This document shows positions 24,697-33,529 of a stretch of DNA of 64,000 nucleotides, piece by piece. Source of the stretch: Phycisphaerales bacterium. Lineage in GTDB: Bacteria > Planctomycetota > Phycisphaerae > Phycisphaerales > SM1A02. The notes under the pieces were generated by a model. It saw only the letters and a program-made list of their open reading frames with translations. It was not told the origin of the DNA and did not search any database. The first letter of the stretch is position 1. Each line of letters begins with the position of its first letter. The stretch is from positions 1 through 64,000 of the forward strand of contig JASMLG010000073.1 of the NCBI GenBank assembly GCA_030748805.1. The letters are read 5' to 3'. The position numbers and the translations under genes were made by a program.

Positions 24697-25569
24697 ATGT
24701 CTTTTACAAAGGTTCAAATTAAAGCTAAAGCTAAGGTGAATCTATCGTTGTCGGTTGGTGACATTAATGAAGATGGAATGCACTCAATTTCTTCAATTAT
24801 GTCAACAGTTGATTTTTGTGATAATCTTGAAGTTACTAAACTGAATAACGACTCACTGTCTAGATATGCCATTTTTGGCGCAGACGATGCTCCAAGAAAA
24901 CTAACCATTGATTGGCCAATCACAAGAGATTTGACTGTTCGAGCGCACAGAATGCTTGAGCACATAGTTGGACAAGCACTTCCTATCCAATTGAAATTAG
25001 AAAAAAGAATTCCAATTGGAGGAGGGCTTGGTGGTGGTTCTTCTAACGCAGCTGCAATGTTAAAAGCAGTTTGCAAACTGTATGAATTAGATCTTGATTT
25101 AATTCCCGTCGCTAAAGAACTTGGTTCAGATGTCCCCTTTTTACTAAACGGAGGAAGGTCGCTTGTTTCAGGAGCCGGAGAGCAATTAGAAAAGGTTGAA
25201 TCAATCTGCCAACACCTTGTCTTAATGGTCCCAGAATATGGATGCCCTACAGGAGAAGTATTTGATGCGTTTGACGAAATTGGCCGAGTTTCTTTAAACG
25301 AAAGAAGGGTGCGTGAAGGAGATTTTTTTAACGACCTGTTCGAAGCGGCTTGTTCTGTTTCCGAATGTCTTCTTGAGGATTACAGAAAACTTACAGAAAT
25401 CACAAAAACAGATATTCATTTATCTGGCAGCGGGTCTACCATGTTCTCTATATGCGATAATAAAGAGGATGCAGTTAATGTGTCTAAGTTGATAGAAGAA
25501 AATACAAATAACATTGTTGCTATAGCAACCTGTACAGAAGCACCAGTGATGGCAATGGAGAGAAAATGA
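24697..25569 (+). CDS. ispE: 4-diphosphocytidyl-2-C-methyl-D-erythritol kinase
   Basis: GHMP-family kinase of the non-mevalonate isoprenoid pathway, phosphorylating CDP-ME. KAKAKVNLSLSVG is the N-terminal motif (family AKINLxLxV), RIPIGGGLGGGSSNAAAMLKAV is the ATP-binding glycine loop (family PxxxGLGGGSSDAA, near residue 105), SDVPFLLNGG follows, and IHLSGSGSTMFSI is the third motif. 290 aa, normal. Its stop overlaps the ATG of the M3 peptidase gene (ATGA), which overlaps the next gene in the same way, so all three are one operon. Confidence 0.95.
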   Translation: MSFTKVQIKAKAKVNLSLSVGDINEDGMHSISSIMSTVDFCDNLEVTKLNNDSLSRYAIFGADDAPRKLTIDWPITRDLTVRAHRMLEHIVGQALPIQLKLEKRIPIGGGLGGGSSNAAAMLKAVCKLYELDLDLIPVAKELGSDVPFLLNGGRSLVSGAGEQLEKVESICQHLVLMVPEYGCPTGEVFDAFDEIGRVSLNERRVREGDFFNDLFEAACSVSECLLEDYRKLTEITKTDIHLSGSGSTMFSICDNKEDAVNVSKLIEENTNNIVAIATCTEAPVMAMERK

Positions 25570-27275
25570 TGACAACGATGATGATTACCGACTTTGTTCC
25601 TGCAGATATTGATGCAACGACTTGGGATAACCTAAAACCCTATTACCAAAAACTTCTTAATCGAGAGTTCAAGTGCGCTGGTTGCATCGAGCAATTTCTT
25701 CTTGATAGAAGTGAATTAGACGCATCTGCTTTTGAAGCAGGTTCTAATCTTTATATTGCAATGACATGCAATACCGAGGATGTAGATGCTAAGAACGCTT
25801 TTTTATCTTTTGTTGAAAACGTTGAACCAGAACTTAAAAAAGTTGGTTTTGAATTAAATAAAAAGGTTGTACGTAGCGAATTGGTTGGCGGGTTAGATCA
25901 AGACCGATTTGGCATTTTGCTGCGCGATTGGTTTGCAGATGTAGAAATATTTAGGGAAGAGAATGTGCCACTTCAGACCGAAGACACAAAACTTGGTCAA
26001 AAATACTCTGAGATTTGCGGCGCAATGATGGTTAACTTTGATGGCGAAGAAAAGACAATGCCTCAAATGGGTGTGTACCAACAAAACAATGACAGAAGTG
26101 TTCGCGAGTCCTCATGGCGAGTTGTTGCAGAACGCCGACTTAAAGATCGTGATGCAATAGATGGTATTTTTGACAAGATGGTTGTTAATCGAAACAAGAC
26201 AGCTCAAAACGCTGGATTTGAGGACTATCGTGGATATATGTTTGCAGTAAAACATAGGTTTGATTACACACCAGATGATTGCATTGCATTTCACGATTCT
26301 ATCGAACATAAGTGCATGCCAATTATTAGAAAACTTGCAAGTGAGCGCAAAGATGCGCTCGGCCTAGATACGCTTAGACCCTGGGACATGGCTGTTGATT
26401 CATACGGTCACGAACCACTAAAACCATTTGATACAGCAGATGAACTTATTGAGAAAACCTCAAAGTTGTTTCACAGAATGGACGGCGGCTTGGGTGATAT
26501 GTTTGACACGATGAGAGATGGCGGATATTCGTTAGACCTTGCGTCGCGCAAAGGAAAAGCACCAGGCGGTTATCAAGCAAGCCGGGATAGGCAACGTAAA
26601 CCATTTATATTTATGAACGCGGCTGGCTTGCCACGAGATTTAGACACTATGGTTCATGAAGCAGGCCATGCATTTCACTTTATGCTATGTAGGCACGATG
26701 ACTTGTGTTGGTACAGAGGTGCACCAATAGAGTTCGCTGAGGTTGCTTCAATGAGCATGGAACTTCTTGCTTACCCCTTTCTTGATGAATTCTACTCACC
26801 AGAAGAGGTGAAAAGAGCAATACGTAAACATCTTGAAGGAGTAGTAACTACTCTTCCTTGGGTCGCTACGATTGACGCGTTCCAACATTGGATTTACCTT
26901 AATCCAGAACACTCTCGCGAAGAGCGAACATCACAGTGGTTAGAATTGGGTGAACGATTTGGGGCAGGCATGAACTGGTCTGGGTTAGAGGAAGAACAAG
27001 AAGCGGTTTGGCACAGGCAATTACATCCATTTGAAGTCCCCTTCTACTATGTTGAATATGGAATAGCTCAACTAGGAGCTCTTCAACTGTGGTTGAAATA
27101 TAGAGAAAACCCTGTAGAAGCAATAGAAGCATATAAAAACGGTTTAACGCTTGGCGCAAGCAAACCTCTTCCATCACTGTTTGAATCCGCCGGTTTGAAG
27201 TTCGACTTCTCAATAGAAACAGTGGGCACACTAATGGACGCTGTTGCAGACGCTTTGGACAAACACGCTGAATGA
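25566..27275 (+). CDS. M3-family oligoendopeptidase (PepF-like)
   Basis: 569-aa zinc metallopeptidase of the thimet/oligoendopeptidase clan. The zinc motif is HEAGH (His364, Glu365, His368) within DTMVHEAGHAFHFML, and the third ligand lies in GAPIEFAEVASMSMEL about 25 residues on. PGGYQASRDRQRKPFIFMN upstream matches the family strand that binds substrate. It degrades short peptides in the cytosol. Two ATGs are in tandem (25566 and 25569); the first overlaps the ispE stop. It is translationally coupled to ispE and to the following molybdopterin oxidoreductase gene. The functional link to isoprenoid synthesis is not obvious. Confidence 0.92.
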   Translation: MMTTMMITDFVPADIDATTWDNLKPYYQKLLNREFKCAGCIEQFLLDRSELDASAFEAGSNLYIAMTCNTEDVDAKNAFLSFVENVEPELKKVGFELNKKVVRSELVGGLDQDRFGILLRDWFADVEIFREENVPLQTEDTKLGQKYSEICGAMMVNFDGEEKTMPQMGVYQQNNDRSVRESSWRVVAERRLKDRDAIDGIFDKMVVNRNKTAQNAGFEDYRGYMFAVKHRFDYTPDDCIAFHDSIEHKCMPIIRKLASERKDALGLDTLRPWDMAVDSYGHEPLKPFDTADELIEKTSKLFHRMDGGLGDMFDTMRDGGYSLDLASRKGKAPGGYQASRDRQRKPFIFMNAAGLPRDLDTMVHEAGHAFHFMLCRHDDLCWYRGAPIEFAEVASMSMELLAYPFLDEFYSPEEVKRAIRKHLEGVVTTLPWVATIDAFQHWIYLNPEHSREERTSQWLELGERFGAGMNWSGLEEEQEAVWHRQLHPFEVPFYYVEYGIAQLGALQLWLKYRENPVEAIEAYKNGLTLGASKPLPSLFESAGLKFDFSIETVGTLMDAVADALDKHAE

Positions 27276-29404
27276 AATCGCTAGGCGGTATTCGTTCAAT
27301 TTTGTATGTAGTTAAAAAAGCAAGGGAATCGGGTGGTCTTTGCGCAATGCTACGATCAATGCGCACAAAAAACGCCTGCAAAACATGTGCTCTTGGGATG
27401 GGTGGCCAACTTGGTGGAATGACAAATGAAGATGGCAAGTTTCCTGAGTTCTGTAAAAAGTCAGTACAAGCAATGTCATCCGATATGCAGGGAGCAATAA
27501 CAAAAGAATTTTTTGAAAAATATTCTATTTATGAACTTTCATCAATGACACCAAGAGAGTTAGAGTCATGCGGGCGTCTTGTTTTTCCTATAAAAGCTGG
27601 TCCACTGGAGACACATTTCAAACCTGTTGAATGGGACGAAGCTCTAGGTGAGACATCTAAATTGATTAAAGAAATGAAGCCAGACAGAACATTTTATTAT
27701 TGCAGCGGAAGATCGAGTAATGAGGCGGGTTTTTTGTTACAACTTGCAGCTAGAATTCGTGGCACCAATAACGTGAACAACTGTTCCTATTACTGCCACC
27801 AAGCTAGTGGTGTTGGATTAAGTGGGTTAACCGGTTCCGGAACAGCAACTGTACAACTGTCAGATTTATCGAAATGTGATTTAATATTTCTAATTGGTTG
27901 CAACCCATCTTCAAATCATCCTCGGCTATTAAAAAAGTTAATCGACTTAAGGCGACGAGGAGGCAAGGTAATTGTAATCAATCCACTGCGCGAAGAAGGC
28001 CTTTGTAATTTCAGAGTTCCGAGTGATATAAGAAGTTTACTTTTTGGTTCCAAGATTTCTGACGTTTATGTACAGCCAAGGATCGGAGGTGACACCTCTA
28101 TACTAATAGGGATAATTAAATGGTTGCATGAAAACGGAGGAATTGACAACGATTTTACAAAGAGGTTTTCTGTTGGATTTGAAACCGTTCTAAAACAAGC
28201 GTCAGAGATATCGTGGGAATTCATAATTAAAAATAGTGGCGTAAACAAGGAAACGATTGCAGAAATTTCTAATCTCTATAAAAATTCAACATCGACAATC
28301 TTTTGTTGGGCTATGGGAATAACTCACGTTAAGGGTGGTGTTGATAGCGTTAGAATGATTGGTAATGTTGCAATTGCTAGAGGAATGATTGGCAAAGAGG
28401 GGGCTGGTCTACTACCACTTCGCGGTCATTCAAACGTTCAGGGAATGGGCTCTGTTGGAGTTGTTCCTAAGTTATCAAAACCCATGGTTAAAGCAATTGA
28501 ATCGGAATTTGGAATTGTGATTCCTGAAGAAGGTGGCTACGACACAATGTCATCAATGGAAGCTGCCCACAAGGGAGAAGTAGATTTTGCTTTGTGTTTA
28601 GGTGGTAATTTGCTTGCTTCAAACCCTGACACAAAATTTGCCATCAAGGCGATGTCTAAAATTAAGAACGTTACTTATTTGTCAACCACGTTGAACCAAG
28701 GACACTTCCTAGGTCGTGGTATTGAAACGATAATCCTTCCAGTATTTGCTAGAGATGAAGAACCACAGCAAACTACTCAGGAGTCAATGTTTAATTTTGT
28801 ACGGAGAAGTTCTGGAGGAGAGTCAAGGCACGAAGGCCCTAGAAGCGAAGTTGACATAATTATTGAACTGGCAAAAGAGGGTGTCGGTATTATTTCTTGG
28901 GAAAAATTTCAAGATAATCAAGAAACAAGAGAGTTAATTGAGAAATGTCTTTCTGGTTTTGACTCAACTAAAGAACACCACATTACAGGTAGAACTTTCC
29001 ACAAACCAATATTTAACACCCCTTCTGGGAAACTGCATGCACGTTCTGTCAAGATTGACGAATTAGATATATTGAGTAAGTCACAATTACGACTTATGAC
29101 AATTCGTTCTGAAGGGCAATTTAATACAGTTGTTTATGAAGAAGAAGATGTTTACAGAGGGCAAACAAGACGTGACATCATAATGATGAACAAGGGTGAT
29201 GTAGAAGATATGCAACTTTGCGAAAATGAATCTATAGTTGTTAGGGGGAACTCTGGGGAATTAGAAGTTAAGGTGAGAATAGTTGATATTGCAAAAGGTA
29301 ATTGCGCAATGTATTTTCCAGAAGCAAATGTTTTGTTATCTCACGAAGTAGACAGAGAATCTAGGACTCCGCTATTCAAGGGCGAAATTATTGAGATTGT
29401 TTAG
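27272..29404 (+). CDS. Molybdopterin oxidoreductase, YdeP/FdhA-like family
   Basis: 710 aa. Belongs to the DMSO-reductase superfamily subgroup around YdeP (the formate-dehydrogenase-alpha-like group). N-terminal NACKTCALGMGG (Cys36, Cys39) is the short Cys motif of this subgroup instead of a full four-Cys [4Fe-4S] motif. YYCSGRSSNEAGFLLQLAAR starts the cofactor domain. Cys175 in SYYCHQASGVGL aligns with the Mo-ligand position (Sec/Cys in formate dehydrogenase), and DLIFLIGCNPSSNHPRLL and MGITHVKGGVDSVRMIGN follow. The C-terminal domain (about 590-710) is molybdopterin-dinucleotide-binding. It has no signal peptide, so it is cytosolic. Substrate unknown. The start overlaps the pepF stop (ATGA). 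Its 3' end overlaps that of the opposing MOSC-mobA-FkbM operon, which supplies likely cofactor genes. Confidence 0.85.
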   Translation: MKSLGGIRSILYVVKKARESGGLCAMLRSMRTKNACKTCALGMGGQLGGMTNEDGKFPEFCKKSVQAMSSDMQGAITKEFFEKYSIYELSSMTPRELESCGRLVFPIKAGPLETHFKPVEWDEALGETSKLIKEMKPDRTFYYCSGRSSNEAGFLLQLAARIRGTNNVNNCSYYCHQASGVGLSGLTGSGTATVQLSDLSKCDLIFLIGCNPSSNHPRLLKKLIDLRRRGGKVIVINPLREEGLCNFRVPSDIRSLLFGSKISDVYVQPRIGGDTSILIGIIKWLHENGGIDNDFTKRFSVGFETVLKQASEISWEFIIKNSGVNKETIAEISNLYKNSTSTIFCWAMGITHVKGGVDSVRMIGNVAIARGMIGKEGAGLLPLRGHSNVQGMGSVGVVPKLSKPMVKAIESEFGIVIPEEGGYDTMSSMEAAHKGEVDFALCLGGNLLASNPDTKFAIKAMSKIKNVTYLSTTLNQGHFLGRGIETIILPVFARDEEPQQTTQESMFNFVRRSSGGESRHEGPRSEVDIIIELAKEGVGIISWEKFQDNQETRELIEKCLSGFDSTKEHHITGRTFHKPIFNTPSGKLHARSVKIDELDILSKSQLRLMTIRSEGQFNTVVYEEEDVYRGQTRRDIIMMNKGDVEDMQLCENESIVVRGNSGELEVKVRIVDIAKGNCAMYFPEANVLLSHEVDRESRTPLFKGEIIEIV

Positions 29405-30159
29405 ATTCCCCTTCCCAACAGGCGTCTTAGACGAAATCGTAATTTACGTATTGGAATTCTCCGAAACTTACCACGAAGAATTTTCTTCTCTTGTTCTCCA
29501 ACTAACGGACCGCTTGCTGATGCTGGTATATACCAATTATTAAAAAGAGTTCGTTTGACTAATCTATAATTTTGCGAAACAATTAAGTGATGCGACTTTT
29601 TATCTAGTAGATGATCTTCTACTAACAGAAGCCTCGGCTTCCATTTTTGTAAGTCAAACCCAAGAAGCACATCGTATTGCGTCCCTTCCACATCAATAGA
29701 AACAAAATCAAGATTATTGACATTATTATCTTCTAGTATTAAATCAAGAGGTCTAACATTGACCGTTATTTGTGATTCTACAGAAGACCTGTTATCAAGA
29801 AAAGTATTAGACAGAGTGGACTTGCCGCTGTCTTTAGCGACAGTGAAAATAGCGGTACTGTTGTCGCTGTGGGAACCGCAAGCACATTCTTCAACAACTG
29901 ATTCTGGTCTATTTTCTCTTAATTTATTACACAATTCTGGTATTGGTTCAACAAGTATTCCTCTCCATCCTTCTTTTTGCAGATGCCATGTTTGTGAGAG
30001 GTCAAACGGGTTATTTGCACCAACCTCTACAAAAAAACCCGGTGTACTTGAACATAAATAATTTCGAATAAGCAATTGCTCTGCAAGTTCTTCTCGAACT
30101 TTTATATTTGGCTCGTTAGGAAATTCCATCTCCGCGACTGTTCTGTAATAGTGTTTCAT
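29401..30159 (-). CDS. FkbM-family SAM-dependent methyltransferase
   Basis: 252 aa. FkbM signatures: GFFVEVGANNPFDLSQTW (SAM-binding motif I with Asn-Pro), GWRGILVEPIPEL (acidic motif II), VEECACG, and the family LDFVSIDVEGTQYDVLLGFD with LLLVEDH. FkbM enzymes methylate sugar or polyketide hydroxyls, often in surface-glycan synthesis. The ATG at 30159 overlaps the mobA stop (TGATG), so it is translated with mobA, an unexpected partner. The basic C-terminus (KKILRGKFRRIPIRKLRFRL) is notable. The 3' end overlaps the oxidoreductase gene by 4 bp. Confidence 0.88.
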   Translation of the reverse strand: MKHYYRTVAEMEFPNEPNIKVREELAEQLLIRNYLCSSTPGFFVEVGANNPFDLSQTWHLQKEGWRGILVEPIPELCNKLRENRPESVVEECACGSHSDNSTAIFTVAKDSGKSTLSNTFLDNRSSVESQITVNVRPLDLILEDNNVNNLDFVSIDVEGTQYDVLLGFDLQKWKPRLLLVEDHLLDKKSHHLIVSQNYRLVKRTLFNNWYIPASASGPLVGEQEKKILRGKFRRIPIRKLRFRLRRLLGRGI

Positions 30160-30704
30160 CAATTATTGAACCGAACATTTATATCATCACGTGAATTCAT
30201 GCTAGATAGAGCATGTTCTCTTGAAACAGAAAACTCTAATTTTACGTGTGGAATCTCTTCAATAAAACCGCGAATCGATCTACCACCAGTGTCTAAGTAA
30301 GCAGTACATACTGGTAGAACGTCTGCATCTACGCAAAGCGGCAAACCAATTATCTTGTCGTCAATAGTAAAAACGGAATTGGTAGTTGATTGAATAAGTT
30401 GTTCTACATCTTTTGGCTCAAGCAAGGGCATATCGCAACCGACAACAAGATATTTCTCATCTATATTGGACATTAGAATGGCTTCTATTCCAGCAACAGG
30501 TCCGAATTGTTCCCTATGATCGTGAATAGAAACATAACCATCAACATCACCGCCAACGATAACAACATTTTTTGCAGTTTCGTGTGCAAACTCTAACATC
30601 TTCTCTAGCATGGTCTGCCCGTTTGGTAATTCAACTAAATGTTTTGGCGAACCCATTCGCTTGCTTTGACCACCAATCAAAATTGCAACGGTGTGGCTCC
30701 ACAT
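30159..30704 (-). CDS. mobA: Molybdenum cofactor guanylyltransferase
   Basis: 181-aa nucleotidyltransferase attaching GMP to molybdopterin (bis-MGD formation). VAILIGGQSKRMGSPKHLVEL is the family GG-x-S-x-R-M-G-x-x-K signature at residues 7-27, VVGCDMPLLEPKDVEQLI is the metal-binding Asp motif, and GPVAGIEAIL matches the usual GPLAG. It is coupled to the MOSC gene upstream (TAATG overlap) and to the FkbM gene downstream (TGATG overlap). It fits the neighbouring molybdopterin oxidoreductase, which needs such a cofactor. Confidence 0.92.
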   Translation of the reverse strand: MWSHTVAILIGGQSKRMGSPKHLVELPNGQTMLEKMLEFAHETAKNVVIVGGDVDGYVSIHDHREQFGPVAGIEAILMSNIDEKYLVVGCDMPLLEPKDVEQLIQSTTNSVFTIDDKIIGLPLCVDADVLPVCTAYLDTGGRSIRGFIEEIPHVKLEFSVSREHALSSMNSRDDINVRFNN

Positions 30705-31156
30705 TACATTTCAGTATTCTTTATAGTTTTGATTGTCTCACCAGGAGAAATTATGCCCTCTGTAATTACACGTGCCAAGAAGCCACAACGACCAACTATG
30801 TCTTTTTTAAGTTTCGTGCCAAGGGGATCAAGCACAAAACATGGTCTGCGAGCTTCAACTAGTTCAATGACAACTCCTCCGGAAAAAGTAAGTCGATCGT
30901 TAGGTTCTAGCGACTGGATATTTAGATTTTCGGCAGTAATGTTTTCACCAACAGCGCCATAAGGCACCTCATAACCCATTTCGGTTAGTTGGTCGAGAAT
31001 TTCACTGTCGATCAAACTAACCGCCCTGTCTCTTGAAATGTGTTTGTCATGATCCCTTCCATCTCCTTCAAGACCGTCAAGTGTGACTTTACAGGTCTCA
31101 ACAGGTAATTTTGGAATTCCACCCTTTGATACGTTTACAGATAGTACAAGTGCCAT
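30704..31156 (-). CDS. MOSC-domain protein
   Basis: 150 aa, a stand-alone MOSC domain (MoCo sulfurase C-terminal-like), associated with sulfur handling and molybdenum-cofactor chemistry. Features: an ALVLSVNVSKGGIPKLPVE opening, LEGDGRDHDKHISRDRAVSLID (conserved D-x-H...R-x-V), YGAVGENITAENLNIQSL (conserved GENlt...) and ARRPCFVLD (the family Cys). The ATG at 31156 (MALVLSV) is chosen because a TATAGT hexamer lies 7 nt upstream; a longer frame from 31192 would run across the divergent promoter. First gene of MOSC-mobA-FkbM. Confidence 0.9.
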   Translation of the reverse strand: MALVLSVNVSKGGIPKLPVETCKVTLDGLEGDGRDHDKHISRDRAVSLIDSEILDQLTEMGYEVPYGAVGENITAENLNIQSLEPNDRLTFSGGVVIELVEARRPCFVLDPLGTKLKKDIVGRCGFLARVITEGIISPGETIKTIKNTEM

Positions 31157-31163
31157 AACGTGG

Positions 31164-31171
31164 ACTATACT
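31164..31171. promoter_or_regulatory. Overlapping divergent -10 hexamers sharing TATA
   Basis: The 8-bp word ACTATACT provides TATACT on the plus strand (31166-31171, 6 nt before the GTG at 31178). It also provides TATAGT on the minus strand (31164-31169, 7 nt before the ATG at 31156). Both transcripts would be leaderless and their start codons are only 21 bp apart, so RNA polymerase should occupy one direction at a time. Confidence 0.55.
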
Positions 31172-31177
31172 CAACGC

Positions 31178-31735
31178 GTGATATTTTTCCACTCTTTAAC
31201 AATAGGATTAATAACTTATTTTCTTTTTGTTGGTCAGGTGCAGGACCCAGTTGAACTCATTCCCGTAGATGCAGGAATTGAGGATCGTAACACACTAAGC
31301 GAGTCATTCAAACTACAACAGAATGACCTGAGGATAGACACATCGTTTGAAAAACTATATAGAGTAAAAGGAAATGATGGTATCTTTGTTAGAAGGTCTG
31401 GTGGATTGCACGCTGTTTTTCGTAACCCAGAATACATAGACACTACAGATGGTTCAATTCCTATTGTTCCCGCGGGTACTATTTATTGTATAGGTAGAGT
31501 AAGTTCAGAGTTGCTAGATCAACTTAGTGGTTTGTCAACTACATGTGGGTTACATACGAATGGTTCGTCAAAAACAGATGAGCCAAAAACAGATGAGCCA
31601 AAAATTAGGTGGACTCCACCACAAAAACAAACATCGACAAGTGCGATTAAAAGAACAATTAAATTTATCGATGATGAAGAGTATCGAAGACAACGATTAA
31701 CATCTTTTGTCTTAGAATTAGTTCTTTCTAACTGA
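31178..31735 (+). CDS. Hypothetical protein with N-terminal membrane anchor
   Basis: 185 aa from the GTG at 31178, chosen because TATACT is 6 nt upstream and the protein then begins with a short hydrophobic anchor or signal (IFFHSLTIGLITYFLFVG). The rest is polar and has no recognised domain. A central region contains VKGNDGIFVRRSGGLHAVFRN and IPIVPAGTIYCIGRV, which looks like small beta strands. A linker of KTDEPKTDEPKIRW, encoded by an 18-bp near-perfect DNA repeat around 31569-31604, follows. The C-terminus is basic. Its role is not known. It lies between the MOSC operon (divergent) and a small convergent gene. Confidence 0.6.
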   Translation: MIFFHSLTIGLITYFLFVGQVQDPVELIPVDAGIEDRNTLSESFKLQQNDLRIDTSFEKLYRVKGNDGIFVRRSGGLHAVFRNPEYIDTTDGSIPIVPAGTIYCIGRVSSELLDQLSGLSTTCGLHTNGSSKTDEPKTDEPKIRWTPPQKQTSTSAIKRTIKFIDDEEYRRQRLTSFVLELVLSN

Positions 31736-31736
31736 T

Positions 31737-31970
31737 TCAAGCAGCGGATGGCATGTCGTCGTCTGGAATCATCATTCCCATTATTGAAGCAAGCTCTCTA
31801 AGACGCTGCTGGGCGACATCAATTGACACAGGTATTTCGTCGTATCTTGAACTTCTTTGCTCAGCAAGGCGGGAAGCAGCATATGATGGAAAAGGAAGAG
31901 TATTTCGTTCTGATAAAGACAGAGGAACCTCTTCATTGAACACATCTGTGTTGTATGGCGTTGAATTCAT
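31737..31970 (-). CDS. Small hypothetical protein
   Basis: 77 aa, not recognised. Polar N-terminus (MNSTPYNTDVFNEEVPLSLS), a central LPFPSYAASRLAEQRSSRYDEIPVSI and a helical VAQQRLRELASIMGMMIP with an acidic tail. The protein contains a DNA-stretch with normal codon use and no overlap with neighbours (1 bp from the convergent gene), which supports it being real. The SRLAEQRS...SI.VAQQRL layout resembles small regulatory or FlgN/anti-sigma-like helical proteins, but no assignment is made. Confidence 0.45.
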   Translation of the reverse strand: MNSTPYNTDVFNEEVPLSLSERNTLPFPSYAASRLAEQRSSRYDEIPVSIDVAQQRLRELASIMGMMIPDDDMPSAA

Positions 31971-32088
31971 CACATCTTAAACATCGGAGAATAGAGATTA
32001 GTTATTCTGCTTAGATAATTTCTTGTGATTTATTAGGCCAATTAATCCGCACAAACTACCTAGTTTTACAACTGTAAAGTGATGTACG

Positions 32089-33255
32089 ATGCTCTGTTCT
32101 ATGCGAGTTTCAACTGAAAATATAGTAGATATAATTTATCCAAATGATGGTTCTCTTGATGCAATAATCAAGAAAGTTTTCCAAGGTGAGCGGCTAACTT
32201 TTGATGACGGGCTTCGACTATACAACACTGACGATTTGTGGACTGTTTGTTCTCTCGCAGATACTGTTCGTAAACGAAAACATGGAAACACCGCATATTA
32301 CAATGTCAATAGGCACCTTAATTACACAAATGTTTGTGCTCTTAGTTGTAAGTTTTGTGATTTCTACCGAAAGAAAGATCAAGATGGTGCATACAAGCAC
32401 TCTCTCGACGATATAAAAAAAGAAGCGGAGAAAGCGTTAGAAGCTGGTGCAACGGAGATGCACATTGTAGGTGGACTTCACCCCTGGCTCCCCTTTTCTT
32501 ATTACACAGACATGCTAAGTGCTATTAAAGAAGTTGCTCCTGACATTCACATAAAAGCATTTACGGCTGTTGAGATAGTTCATCTTGCGCGTATTTCAAA
32601 ACGTGGACGTGATGGAATTGAAGGAATAACCTCTGTTTTACGAGATTTAATTTCTTGTGGGCTTGAATCTTTACCCGGAGGGGGTGCGGAAGTATTTGAT
32701 GATAGAGTACACGATGAAGTTTTTAAAGGAAAAATTCGCGGTGAAAAATGGATGGATGTACACCGAGCAGCACACGAACTAGGACTTAATTCAAACGCAA
32801 CAATGTTATACGGTCATGTTGAATCAAGAGAGGATCGGCTAGACCACATGCTTTCAATTCGCGATGAGCAAGACCGAGTTCTTAATAAAAAAAATTCTGG
32901 AAAGTTCCAAGCATTTATCCCCCTACCATTTATTCCTGGAGTTAGCGAACTTGCACACTTGCCAGGCCCAAGCGGAATTGAAAATTTAAGAACTGTAGCT
33001 GTCTCACGATTGATGCTCGATAATGTTCCTCACATAAAAGCATTTTGGATTATGCAGACACTGCAATTGTCGCAACATATGTTGCAGTGCGGGGCAGATG
33101 ATATTGACGGTACGGTGGTTTGGTATGACATTACAAAAGTATCCAAGAAAACCACACACCAAGAATGTACTGTATTTGATTTAAAAAGGGCTATAACTGA
33201 AGCGGGGTTCACACCTGTAGAGCGTGACACCCTGTACAGGGAAGTAAAAAGATAG
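32089..33255 (+). CDS. mqnE: Aminofutalosine synthase (radical SAM)
   Basis: 388-aa radical-SAM enzyme of the futalosine route to menaquinone, joining the chorismate-derived precursor with SAM to aminofutalosine. NVNRHLNYTNVCALSCKFCDF contains the Cys-x3-Cys-x2-Cys cluster motif. EMHIVGGLHPWLPFSYY, SLPGGGAEVFDDRVH, FQAFIPLPFIPG and MQTLQLSQHMLQCGADDIDGTVVWY are strongly MqnE-like, as distinct from MqnC. An alternative start is the ATG at 32101; TAAAGT lies 8 nt before 32089. It supports menaquinone as the quinone used by the nuo complex. No other mqn gene is adjacent. Confidence 0.95.
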   Translation: MLCSMRVSTENIVDIIYPNDGSLDAIIKKVFQGERLTFDDGLRLYNTDDLWTVCSLADTVRKRKHGNTAYYNVNRHLNYTNVCALSCKFCDFYRKKDQDGAYKHSLDDIKKEAEKALEAGATEMHIVGGLHPWLPFSYYTDMLSAIKEVAPDIHIKAFTAVEIVHLARISKRGRDGIEGITSVLRDLISCGLESLPGGGAEVFDDRVHDEVFKGKIRGEKWMDVHRAAHELGLNSNATMLYGHVESREDRLDHMLSIRDEQDRVLNKKNSGKFQAFIPLPFIPGVSELAHLPGPSGIENLRTVAVSRLMLDNVPHIKAFWIMQTLQLSQHMLQCGADDIDGTVVWYDITKVSKKTTHQECTVFDLKRAITEAGFTPVERDTLYREVKR

Positions 33256-33529
33256 GTGGGTTTGAGTCGACAAGTAACGTCCGATAACCTGTGTAGTCAT
33301 CCAACTCTCCTGTATAGAATTTTTTGAGTCCCAGTTGTCTTTCTCTCCAATTCGAGCAAGGCCTGAGCCCAAGATGAAAGTACTCGGTGAAACACGACCC
33401 TCGTTCTTTCAATTGAATATCTACCGACTTCCTGTGAAGGAACTTTCAACATAGGATGACATTGTTTACAGGAAGCCACACCTTAACATCGGTGGAAAGC
33501 TGCCAAGAGTTTTGTCTACTTAACAAGAT
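33256..33529. other. Unexplained 274-bp intergenic region with inverted repeats
   Basis: No credible protein-coding frame. A perfect 8-bp inverted repeat CTTCCTGT (33428-33435)/ACAGGAAG (33478-33485) encloses about 42 nt. A TAGAAT hexamer at 33314-33319 on the plus strand could start a transcript of about 200 nt running toward parB's 3' end. The sequence is less AT-rich than true spacers here. No rnpB, tmRNA, SRP RNA or 6S RNA consensus could be recognised. A small RNA is possible but unproven. Confidence 0.3.

Noticed and set aside
26899..27438. 179-codon minus-strand frame over pepF and the oxidoreductase start
   Set aside because: Antisense shadow of two overlapping real genes.
33256..33529. 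rnpB, tmRNA, SRP RNA or 6S RNA
   Set aside because: None of the conserved core motifs of these RNAs could be found on either strand.
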